From contig NC_087253.1 in NCBI RefSeq assembly GCF_037042905.1, positions 17,721,001-17,785,000 of the forward strand: a DNA stretch of 64,000 bases, in the 5' to 3' direction. The notes under the pieces are model-generated. The model did no database searches, was not told the origin of the DNA, and saw only the letters and a list, made by a program, of their open reading frames with translations. This DNA comes from Lytechinus pictus. Lineage: Eukaryota; Echinodermata; Echinoidea; Temnopleuroida; Toxopneustidae. Positions 1 through 10,209 of the stretch are shown piece after piece (the stretch's first letter is position 1; every line of letters starts with the position of its first letter). The position numbers and the translations under genes are program-made.

Positions 1-511
1 AAGGAAATGCAGGGTAGAATAGACGGATTAATGACAAATTACAATTCCATATTTGGTTAATAAAACCATGCATGGAATCATCAAATTCATCTGAAAATTG
101 CCCATCCATGAAAATGTGAGCCCTACAAATATCGCGCAAGGAAAGACATGAAAGAAGGAACCAGTTGTGTGAAGGAGAGCTTCGCATCGTAAACAAAGCA
201 TTTAGCATCAATTTCTTTTGAAAATCGTTCCAAGGTGTGAAGGCTGAAGTGAGGATTCTTTCAAGTTTAAAGTTCAATGTTTTGAAATAGGTATAGGCTA
301 GGCCAAAGTCTAAATTACTTATCGTGCTGAAAAGTGAAACTGAATAAAAAATTTGATTTGGCGGCTTTTTTGCCACAAAACGTAGAATTCAATGTCAATG
401 GCCTAAGTAAGTTAACTCTAGCTCTTCAACGTCATCACATTCACACTAACAACAGGCCATACTGCTAATTTAGGAAGCTAAAGTTATCATGGTTATTGAG
501 CTGGATAATGA

Positions 512-706
512 CTAGACAGGAGTAAACGTCGTTACAGGGGATTTATTTAACAATTTCTGATTTATGTATTGGAGAGTGGAGCCAACGTAGTTCAGCGGAA
601 CAACCAAATACACAGACTGAAGCTTTTGGTCTAGATAATGACTAGACCAAAAGCTTCGGTCTCTGTTATGTTGGTTGTTCTGCTGAACTCCGTTGGCTCC
701 ACTCCC
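512..706. repeat. Foldback repeat (R family), left part
   Basis: An inverted repeat centred near 637: AGACTGAAGCTTTTGGTCTA faces TAGACCAAAAGCTTCGGTCT, and the symmetry extends to GGAGCCAACG and CGTTGGCTCC. Another copy is at 17560-17690, and the right arm resembles 48325-48375. Confidence 0.75.
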
Positions 707-1290
707 CGGGGGGGCCACTTCCATTGACGAGTGGATACCATGCACGACCATGGGGTCTCGAAAAGCACCCTAAACACGTATTTTAATTTTTCTGAAAATG
801 CATCCCTTAACAAGTATTGGCGTGTGTAACCATACCCTTAACAAGTATTGGAAACAAAACGATACTCTTGGCAAGTTCCCTGAATTGACCCCCTAAACAA
901 GGACAGCGATATTTTTATTTTTCATTGTTATGTCACGGACGTCAGTCGTCGGCCTACCTTCACCCACATCATTGGGTTTAGTACAGCCCCACCTTCCACA
1001 TCTCGCCCAAATCGTACTCTAAACACGTAGTACGTGTTGACTCTTGGGGCAATAGTACATCCTTTATAAAACATTTTAGTATTAATTTTTTACACCCTCG
1101 CAAATTTGACCCTAATTAAACGCGTAGCTTTCCTAGCGAAAATAGATACCCTTTTTTCATCATTTTAGTGTTTTTGACACCCTTATCACGTTACGTACGT
1201 AACGTGCCCTATCTTGAAAAAGACATCCTTTTTACGTGTTTTTTTTGTCGCGCATGGTATCCACTCGTCAATGTAAGTGGCCCCCCCGGG
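707..1290. mobile_element. Insertion with CCCGGGGGGGCCACTT ends inside an R repeat
   Basis: Ends are inverted (CCACTTCCATTGACGAGTGG at the left faces CCACTCGTCAATGTAAGTGG at the right). The 10-bp GGCTCCACTC flanks both sides. The related repeat at 48325 is continuous across this point, so this is an insertion. The inside has degenerate words (ACCCTAAACACG, CCCTTAACAAG, CCCCCTAAACAAGG) but no coding frame. Confidence 0.7.
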
Positions 1291-1945
1291 CTCCACTCAC
1301 CAATGAATTACAGAGACCGAAGTTCTAACTCGATCTGTACAGGGACTCAATCATAATAATGGCCTTATGTTATGTTTATGTATTAAGTTCGGATCAACCA
1401 GATAAGTTGGAGTTGCACGACAGCTGAAGTAAAATTTAACTAAAAAGTCAATGTTTGTTCCCCTTTTTCTGTTTATTTTTTCCCCGTTTTGGTGCGTTTC
1501 AGGCCAAAACGGAATAATAATCTTTATTTTGGTCCAGTTCTCTTTATTCATTTTTATTATGAAATAAAGAAAAAAATCGATGAGCCCCGTCGAGGCCGGG
1601 ATTTTGCATTGTAAATAAGTTTGTAAACCCCCTGGTGGCTGCACGATAGCTCGATAGCAAGCCGTCTGTGTATGAGAAATATAAAAAATGTTTAAAGACT
1701 CCTCGAAACAGACGGCTGCCAGCTGTCAAGATAATGACGTGACTGCGCTTCACTTGACTCCGCAGCGCAGAAGATCGCGTCGCGCAGCAGTGGCCAGTGC
1801 CATTGCATTGACTGGTGGAAATGCCACGGGACGGGCTCGGTTCGTCACCAGCAGCAGATGCCGCGCCATCGGCTCCAGCTCCATCACAATCACATCAGCT
1901 CAATCAGGTTCGGAAGAGAGAGCCCGGGAAGTGAGGTGATTACCC
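1291..1945. repeat. R-family repeat, right part
   Basis: TACAGAGACCGAAGTTCTAA, TTAAGTTCGGATCAACCAG and a hairpin formed by AGCCGTCTGTGT and ACAGACGGCTGCC are shared with 48400-48820. A frame at 1688-1939 is Ser/Arg-rich and not recognised as a gene. Confidence 0.7.
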
Positions 1946-3540
1946 GGGCTATTTTTGATCGGGCTAGTCATGAACATAATGAAATACCGGTCTGTCATCA
2001 ATTTGTTTGAAAAAATACTAAATTACTAGTTAGATTACTACATAATTGTTCCGAATTAATACTTACTGGGGCTTTTAGACTGCAGTATCTTTTTCCTAGA
2101 TATGATGCGTCAACTGCAACGTTAACGACAACGTCACATTTTGTATGGGAAGCCACTGCACTCTTAGCTTCGATGTATGACAAGCTGATATACCACAATG
2201 TTTTCGTTTTCTTTGTCATGATTTCCCTCATCATGCTCATGGGCTTAATAAGTTCTTTTTGTCTAGAAATCAGGATATCATATGAGTATACAATGAATTC
2301 CAGTCACAAATTTCTATATTATCTTTAATCCTGTTAAGGTTAATCTTTTTTTTTTTTTTAGTAGGACAGTTTTTTTTTTTCTATCTCTACTTCCTGGTTT
2401 TCCATTTCTCTCCGTGCAATGAATACAAGGAAAATTTTTACTTTCAGTTTAACCCCTTCCCCGCCCCCCCCCCCCTCGCACACCCGGTCATCCTTAAACA
2501 TAATGCTTGTTCCAGACTGTTAGACCTACCCCTTCCACGGTGGAATAAGTTTATTATTATTATTATTATTATTATTATTGAATGGTTTATTTATTTCAAA
2601 TATTCACTGAAAATAGCAGCCAAAGGCTGAATTACATTCAGTTTACAAAATAATGGTATACAGACATTGGAATAAAATAGGCAAATATCAAAATATAATT
2701 ATTCTACAAAATAAATATACATAAATATGAAAGTAATTGAAATACCCAGCATATGAGAAGAAAGCCTCAGAGAATAAAGTACACTGTGGTAGTGAGAACA
2801 TATGTTAGAACGCAAGACAAAATGAAATAAGAGGAAGAGAGGGAGACAGGAACAAAGTTAAAGAGATTGGGTATTTAACAAAGATGGAAAAAAAATATCG
2901 GAAATAGTCATTATAATGCAACAAATGAAAAACTAAGGAAGAAACAAATTAAATTGGAATACATGTTTCTAAATCAGTGCAACGAAAGGAATTCAGAACA
3001 GTTCAATAATTACGGAAAATTACATCTTGAATAACATATAATTTAGCATTGTTTTGACATTCAAGTACTGTTTATGCAGGAAATAAGTATGAAATTATCC
3101 AGGTAGGTATGATTTGTCATTATGAAATAATATTTTGTCATAAAGGAGTATTTGGTTTAAAAAAAAATACATGAGTAGTTTTATTAAAAGAGGATATATA
3201 AAATAGATGAGTTCTATAGGAAATAATTACTTGTATTTACCTATGTATAAATCAAAATAAACAAAATATGAATATCAAATGTAATTAAGTTACAATAGAA
3301 ACATTTTGGGAACAGCCAGTGGAAACATTCAGTTGGGTGTGTAAATGATTATAATAATATTTATTCAATATATTTACAAGATATGGGATTGACTGTCTCT
3401 TAATCTGTTTGTCCTGAATCTAAGTTATGTGTATGGGGTGGTCTAGAATGCCTTGTTGATCGAAGTTCAGTGTTTTTGTTTACCCTAGCTATCACATGTT
3501 TTGGGGAATTGGGAAACCATGCAGGGAGCAAGGTCATCAT
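1946..3540. other. Intergenic AT-rich DNA
   Basis: No gene is seen. A (TTA)n tract lies at 2551-2578 and poly-C at 2461-2475. The block from 2580 looks like a worn, reversed retroelement tail but has no coding evidence. Confidence 0.5.
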
Positions 3541-3785
3541 TCAATACGACAACTTACTGACAACTTTTCTTAATTTCGATTGGCTGAGAAGCACAGTTCC
3601 CATAGTAACTGTCGGATAAAACAGGAGAGTGTTTCATGAAAGGACCTGTCAGACTCAGAATTTTTTTTTCGAAAAGTCAAATTTTATCCGACATTTAGCA
3701 TTTCGTAACAGTTCTTTTCAGCCGATCAAATTCAAGTCGGATACTATCGTCCGACAGGCGGCAAGTTCTTTCATGAAACGCGGGC
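3541..3785. mobile_element. Worn palindromic MITEs (GTCGGATAAAA family)
   Basis: GATTGGCTGAGAAGCAC with ACTGTCGGATAAAACAG (3578-3624) and GTGTTTCATGAAAGG...TTCTTTCATGAAACGC (3630-3780) match the family seen complete at 7993, 28787 and 49631. There appear to be two nested or adjoining worn copies. Confidence 0.55.
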
Positions 3786-4194
3786 GTCTTGAGATATAGG
3801 GAGCGGAATTGGGAAATTTCTCGGGGGAACAGTGCCCCCGACCTAAAGGCTTACCCACCTGCATGCATTTTGCAATTTAGATGGGGATTATGACGTCATC
3901 TCAATAAAATAGTAAAAATAATAATTATGTCAGTGAATCTTTTTACTATAGGGATCCCTATTACCTCTCGAGCGAGTCATTTTCGATTTCTATATAGGCC
4001 TATAAAACATTTTCGAAATGTTTTCGCGCTGCCCCTCCCTCTAAGGCACGCTAGCGCATATGGAGATCAAAATTTATTTAAAACATAAAAACATTAATCT
4101 ATGTAATGTATTTAAAAAAAGCGAAAAAATCGGTTCACAGAGAATACATATTTTGTTAGAAAGTTAATGTGAATGAAAAGAATAACAATCAAAC

Positions 4195-4640
4195 AACCTC
4201 GCTAAAAATTTCATTTAAAAAACGGATGTGAGAAGGGAAATTTCGACGTATTAAACTTTTGCTTAAGTTCCCAAAACAGTTATTGTAGTCAATATGCAAA
4301 TGCGGATAACGTCACTCACTCACTATTTATTTTGCATATTACATGAAATCCTTTCATCGTTTCATGATGAATTAAAGTTTGATTCTTCCCTGATGTCAAT
4401 TTTCCATTTCAGCAACTTATTTTGAAACAGATACTTCCTCAGATCTTCTTCATATAACAAAATGCAAAAGAAATTGAGTGCATGAATATTTAATTACCAT
4501 CTTTCTCATTTGCATACTCTTTTATGTTGTTTTGCAAAGCTTTAAAATGCAATATAACTTGCTTATTTTACATCCGATTTCAATGATTTTTTTCCCTGCA
4601 TGTTTACGCATATATGATACTTCATGACTTAAAATTTGCT
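4195..4640. mobile_element. Diverged MITE related to 22865-23462
   Basis: It shares AATTTCAT, CGGATGT, a GATAACGTCACTCACTCACTATTT-like block (4309-4327) and TTACATCCGATTTCAATGAT with the element at 22865. Ends are worn and boundaries approximate. Confidence 0.45.
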
Positions 4641-5196
4641 TAAAAATCCCTCCTCCTCGAATCGAATGTGTGAAATTTTAATCTTAATTGGATTTTGCAA
4701 ATTGCCCTTAAGTCAAAGGGTACTATAGCAATTAAGACCCGCCGTTGTTACGTGTAAAGCCTAACCGATTCTAAAGATTTAAATTGGACTATAATTAATT
4801 GGGAATAGTGTAGTGTCTATTGCTTCTAATCAGTAAACTTATAAAAAATGAAACGTACAATGTATATCTGAATTAATAGGCGTGATATTCTTTGTTCAGC
4901 AATAAGCGATAAATGCCACCATCGATTACGTCACAATAGCAGGACGATGGTCAGCTGCTGACCATGACCATGGATTTTCACTAAATTCCGTGACCATGAC
5001 CTGTAAGACATACACAATAGCGAGTGGCATCATCATTGGGGATGGCGACAATAAACAAAATCCGTTGAATAGGCCTATGGCGCATCTGTATGAATAGGGT
5101 TGTTTGAGCGCGAAACGCACAATGAAATTATGTACCATTCAGACTCGAGAGGATATTGTAAATTTTTGTTGTCATGAACAGGATGCGTATGTATCT

Positions 5197-5352
5197 CAGG
5201 GGCCGCGGAACGGTTTTGAAAGTGGGGGGGCTGAGTGCTGACCATGCTAAAAATCACAATCATATGGTCATTTTTACGTTTTTGTACACGGTTTTGGAAA
5301 AAAGTGGGGGGGGGGGGGGCTGAAGCCCCTCCAGCCCCCCCCCCGGCCCCTG
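5197..5352. mobile_element. hAT-like MITE, CAGGGGCCGCGG ends with G-tracts
   Basis: CAGGGGCCGCGGAACGG at the left and CCCCGGCCCCTG at the right, with AAGTGGGGGGG just inside and CTGAAGCCCCTCC near the right end. TGTATCT occurs at both borders. The same family occurs at 28719-29036. Confidence 0.65.
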
Positions 5353-6055
5353 TATCTTAACATATAACGCGAGCGTCAATCGAAACTGTAATAATTTGTA
5401 TACTGACCCGAAGAAGTGTTTATAGGATGTTCAATTATTTATTTAAATGTAAGCTGATTTTCTATTTTTAATCCAACCACCCCAGTAATCGGACACTAAA
5501 ACTTGATGTAAAAACTTGATGACTGACTGGAATCCCCGCACCAAACTACTGATATCTAATTTATTACTTTGTATTCTTGCTTTTTAATATTTATTTTTCC
5601 TTTTACTATTTTATCATTTATTTTTAGGAATGGGCTAAGAATTTCAGGACATACATGCAATCTTGTTTATAGATTTTTAAAAAGGCAATCACTAATTTGT
5701 TAAGGCTCGATCTTTTACTTATGGAAATGGATATGGGGCACTAAAAATCATCAAACGAAAAATTCAAATCTAATGATCAGTAGATGAAATATAAATTCAA
5801 GATATTAAACTTTATAAGATCTGAATTTTTGAGGTATTCCCTTATAATTCACATTAAAGAACTTTTACCAAGGCTTCTGACAGGCTTTGAACTTGACCAC
5901 ATATATGTACAGTGCAATCCGTCTATAGTGATCACCCATGGGAAAGACAAAATAACACTTTTTATGGACAGGTGGTTGCTATAGACAGGTTCAAATCCTC
6001 ATAACTTGCCTCAGTGGGAATCACTTTGGGTTGTCACTATAGGCAGGTGGCTGCT
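5353..6055. other. Intergenic, no gene seen
   Basis: AT-rich sequence without coding signal. It ends in a phrase repeat (ATAGACAGGTTCAAATC, GGACAGGTGG, AGGCAGGTGG) that flanks the SINE at 6056. Confidence 0.4.
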
Positions 6056-6451
6056 AAATAGAGAAGTTATTATTATTTGTTTGGCGTCACCTGTGCCTGG
6101 GAGGCGACAAGGGAACTGAATCACTGTGACCCGCAGGTCTCTCCTCCCGATATAACTGATTGGGGGGATTGCAGGTGGACCACTACACCGCGGTTTCCCC
6201 CTACTCTTATACGAATAGTACAATGGGTTCTTAACGTGCAAAGGTGGCGACTCTCCTCTACACGGGGCCTCCATTTAATGTCCTAACTGAGGGACGGAGT
6301 GTTTTCTATTGTAATATAGCCTGCGTCTATGAAACATGGGAGAGACGTTTACACACAACGCACTGGCTTCGGTCATCCGCCCGGGGTGGACTCGAACCCA
6401 CGATCTTTGGTTCAACGGGCAGACGCGTTACAGACTGAGCCAACAAAGATG
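6056..6451 (-). repeat. tRNA-derived SINE with 11-bp target duplication
   Basis: Read on the minus strand, the head has GGCTCAGTCTGTAACGCGTC and the B-box-like GGGTTCGAGTCCACC. The tail ends in (AAT)n at 6056-6078. AGGTGGCTGCT occurs on both sides (6045-6055 and 6452-6462), consistent with a target duplication. Confidence 0.75.
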
Positions 6452-6942
6452 AGGTGGCTGCTGACACCAGGTTTTATGTGTTTGTGCACACACTTACAGG
6501 CCTTTATATCAAATATGACACACAACAAAATATAGCTTTCAATAGTAGATTTATTTTGTAAGAAACTCAATTGCATATTTACATAATGTACAATCCATCA
6601 AGGATGGTATTAATAGAGTTTTGCAAATTACAAATTGCAAAACAAAAGCAATGAAAATTATGAATATTGAACTTAAATAATTCAGATGGATACTGAAAAA
6701 AAAAGAAGAGTTTTCACTAGAAAGTATTATCGGAACATATTAAAAAATACTAATAACTCCATTACAATGAGTGTATTTCCAAGAGTGTTGTTCTACTTAA
6801 TTAATGGGAATATATTTCCGAGGGCCCGTTTCATGACAAAAATATTCTATATTTTGTTTAAAATGGAGATCAGAAATAGAAATCCACCGAAAACACACAT
6901 TGCCCATTCGACTGTGGGCCTGGCAGACACTGAGCAGCAATT

Positions 6943-7083
6943 GGGGTCCGTTGCATGAAAGTTACTATTATAGTAACTTTGCCAACCAATGGTAACTTTC
7001 CTGAAATCCTTGATTCTGATTGGCTGATGATCATCGTTGGATGGCAACGGTACCATAATAGTAACTTTTATGCAACGGGCCCC
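6943..7083. mobile_element. Palindromic MITE, GTTACTATTATAGTAAC type
   Basis: Ends GGGGTCCGTTGCATGAAAG and its inverted counterpart TTATGCAACGGGCCCC enclose TTGATTCTGATTGGCTGATG. It has no coding capacity. Confidence 0.75.
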
Positions 7084-7149
7084 AGATCGATATTGCTCTT
7101 TTCATCTTTCCCTTTACAAAATAGGAAAGGTATTGCTAACAGAGATGAC

Positions 7150-7260
7150 ATCTCTCTCTCTCTCTGATTTTATCTCTTTCTATATCCCCCCTCTCTCTCT
7201 CTCCTTCTGTCTATCTCCCTTATTGTTCTATAATTCTTTTATCTTTTTCTCTGTGTGAGG
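7150..7260. repeat. (TC)n-rich simple sequence
   Basis: Runs of TCTCTCTCTC interrupted by T and C tracts. Frames across it are low-complexity and not genes. 7261-7992 beyond it is AT-rich with no gene seen. Confidence 0.8.
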
Positions 7261-7992
7261 ATAACATTGTAAATGTTTGAACATTTTGCTCTGATCATCT
7301 TTCCAACTTTATAAAAGAAACATATCAGCTCTATACAACGAGCTAAAGTAAAAGACTACACTGTAATTCAAATAATTATAATAGAAATAATATGGGTCAA
7401 GCCATTATAGTCTTGATTATAATGGGGCTTCACAAAAAAATATGATTAATTGCAAACCCAATGACGTTTCCAAAGTCAATCATATGTCTTGCAATTAATT
7501 TCAAATTTGCAGTTGATTACCAATCTGCCTCCAGTAACAAGGAGTATAAACCAAATTGCTTGAGCTAAAATTGATCTATCAATAGTAAAATAGCAACAGA
7601 AATTAGCAATTGACTGCAAATATTTTCTTGCAACAACCCATAAGAATGATATATATTTTCAACCTAAATGGTGCACGATTATCAAATCAAAAGTAAGACT
7701 GAACCCGTTTCTACAATCACTTCACCACCACGTCTCTTCAATTTGTCGATAACAAAGCATCAATATGATCATTTGTATAATAAATATATAATCTCTTATA
7801 TACAAGTACAACTTATCTTTATACAGACGGGACAAGTCTACTGTAATTTTACTGACCCCCATTCAATCCTTATTCCCCTTTCACAATGGGCCCCATAACA
7901 CAAAACTTAGCGATTGATCGTAAAGTTGGTTTGTACAATTGATTGCATGTAATGAGCAATGTAATCAATTTCAAAAATCAGTTTGAGTATCA

Positions 7993-8151
7993 GGGGAGTG
8001 TTTCATCAACATTTTTGTCCGACAAGTTGTCAGATCTGACATCTTTCCTTGATGTTGATTGGCTAAGAAGCACTGTTACTATGGCAACTGTCGGATAAAA
8101 TGGGACTCGTCGGATAAAACGTCTGACAAGTCCTTTCATGAAACGCTCCCC
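7993..8151. mobile_element. Palindromic MITE, GTCGGATAAAA type
   Basis: GGGGAGTGTTTCATCAAC and CTTTCATGAAACGCTCCCC form the ends, with GTCCGACAAGTTGTCAG facing CGTCTGACAAG and a TTGATTGGCTAAGAAGCAC core. Closely related copies are at 28787-28945 and 49631-49779. Confidence 0.8.
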
Positions 8152-8244
8152 AGGTGTGTAGGTGTTATGAGGTCCTGGTACACTATTGATTAAAGCACAT
8201 AAAATAAAGGTTTGTGTATACTTGAAATGGCTTGGTCAGAATCC

Positions 8245-8383
8245 AGGGAGAGTGTTTCATGAAATCTTCGATCAATGATTTTTGCCAATAGATGTTACAA
8301 GCTACTGAAATCCTTGCATCTGATTGGCTGAGAGCAAATTAATCCCTGAAAATCACTGGCAATTTTTTCATGAAATACTCTCC
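8245..8383. mobile_element. Palindromic MITE, third internal type
   Basis: GGGAGAGTGTTTCATGAAA and TTTCATGAAATACTCTCC ends, and a CATCTGATTGGCTGAGAG core. It shares ends and core with neighbouring families but has different sequence between. Confidence 0.7.
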
Positions 8384-8950
8384 AAGTGACCACAGATCTA
8401 CAAACTTTTTCTTCCGTCGATCATAAATGGCAATTTATACTATCATTGCAAAAACAGCATCCCACTTCAACTGACATATCTGCTAAATATTCACTTTTCA
8501 GGACAAATTAAAAAAATTGAGCAGTATCTTTCTTTATTACACTCTATCAAAATGAGGGAGCATTGAAGTTTAATCATTAAGTGTTTAAGGAGAGTTGGTA
8601 GGTATGGTTCCCTTTGTTCAAGTTAGCAGCAATTAATATTTGACCAAACCTCCTACAAATAAAAACTTGAAGTAAAAAATGTGGCAACAAGGAAGTTGAT
8701 CTAAACTTGTAAATACAAGAGAAGAACCGAGACTGTATAATATGCAATATTTCAGCATGCAACAAGATGGTATGTTGTAACCAAATCCTAGCTCTGTCTT
8801 TTTGTTATGCTGCTGTCAAAGTTGTACATAATTGCTTTTCTCCTTGTGATGCTAGTTCTTTTTGTTTGTCTCTTCTTCATACTTGCATGAGAGTTTGCCC
8901 TGTACTGGAAGTGTGAACCCTTGCATAATTTGAAAATCATATTATTCATC
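8384..8950. other. Intergenic, no gene seen
   Basis: AT-rich, only short random frames on either strand. Confidence 0.4.
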
Positions 8951-8958
8951 CGCCAGGA

Positions 8959-9232
8959 CAAACTTGTGCTCATCGTCTTACAAAGAGTTGCGATTGATCC
9001 AATCAGCCATAACTACGGACAGCCAGCAAAATCAACATTTACAATGTATGTTTGTTCAAAATATTTTCTAGATATGATGTATATGCATACATTCATCATT
9101 CTCTTGAAAATTCAGTGTGATTCTCTTTGTTTACTAAGAAGATTGTGCAAATTTCCTGACGAAAAGAAATTATGGTATGGATTTCCATACAGATGAGATT
9201 GATTGGATCAATCTAATTCTTCGTAAGACGGG
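8959..9232. mobile_element. MITE, CTTACAAAGAGTTGCGATTG type (no SINE inside)
   Basis: GTCTTACAAAGAGTTGCGATT at the left faces AATTCTTCGTAAGACGGGGCC at the right, with mirrored GATTGATCCAATC and GATTGGATCAATC. The relative at 23540-24382 carries a SINE, making this its empty-site version. Confidence 0.7.
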
Positions 9233-9539
9233 GCCAAGGGATGCGATGTTGACTCTTATCAAATGCAGCTAATGCAGTTCCAAAGGTCACCAAGGTTTAA
9301 AAACTGCAACACTTGTTCCCTCTCGTACAAACACAGGGAAATAATACAAGCTGGATTAATATGGCTCTACCTCCAGAGGATACTAAGTGCAACTATTTTC
9401 ATCCAAGCCTGATCTTGAGCTGCACTGCTTCTCCAGGAGAGCTCGGTTGAATTTGAATCACGATGCAAGTCACACCAATCTCTACGTGCCAATCGGCCTT
9501 CATTTAATTTGTGGCATCGCAATGACGCCAAAAACCAAC

Positions 9540-10106
9540 CCCTCTGAATAAGCTTTTCATTCCTGCAGCATTTTGTTGTAGATGTTCAGTCTAAAACCAG
9601 CTACACTAACATTGTTGGGGCTACGAATCTGCCTCGACTAAACATTTTATTCAATGCCTGGCATCGGATCGGAGCGAAAACCAATGGTCTCTCAAAGGGC
9701 TATATTCATTCACCAATGCAGCGTTTCAATGTGGATGTTCCGTTCCTGAAATGCGCTACATGAAGCTTGATGGGAAAGAATGATGGACTTCATATCCACC
9801 TAAACTAGTGCTTCATTCATTTTGATCCCTTAGAATGAAGCTTACAACAATCGGTAAAAAGGCTATTCATTCAGCCCTGCAGCATTTCTTTGCGAATGTT
9901 CATTCCTGAAACCCTGAGACAAGTCTCTTGATCGGGAAGAATGGTGAACTGTCCCTTCTCTGGAAGCAGTTATTGCAGTGTGTCAGTACGAGACAGGTCT
10001 CTCCAAGAATGCATGTAAGTTTCCCATTCCTGAAACCCCCAAGACATGCCGCTTGATGGAGAAGAATGGTGAACTGTCCCTTCTCTGGAAGCGGTCCTGC
10101 AGTGTT
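9540..10106 (-). repeat. LIN9 3' UTR with tandem repeats of the C-terminal coding end
   Basis: Directly after the stop the sequence repeats. Positions 9972-10027 copy 10098-10153 well enough to encode MGNLHAFLERPVSY and a stop. More decayed units start near 9870, 9717 and 9565 (shared words: GCAGCATTTC or GCAGCGTTTC, ATTCCTGAAA, GGGAAGAATGGTGAACTG). Period is about 125-150 bp. A minus-strand AATAAA at 9646-9651 is a candidate poly(A) signal, which would give a 3' UTR of roughly 450 nt. Confidence 0.75.
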
Positions 10107-10209
10107 TCAGTACGAGACGTGTCTCTCAGAGAATGCATGAAGGTTCCCCATCTGGCTCATACCACTCTGTATATGAGCTATATGCACTTCAACGTTGTCT
10201 TCAAAGCAC
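10107..10209 (-). CDS. LIN9: LIN9 exon 14 (C-terminus and stop)
   Basis: Acceptor TTTATTAG; the coding part encodes CFEDNVEVHIAHIQSGMSQM and GNLHAFSERHVSY, then TGA. It closely follows the human tail CFQNNVEIHVAHIQSG and LSQMGNLHAF. The last ~15 codons including the stop are repeated in the 3' UTR (9972-10027). Confidence 0.95.
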
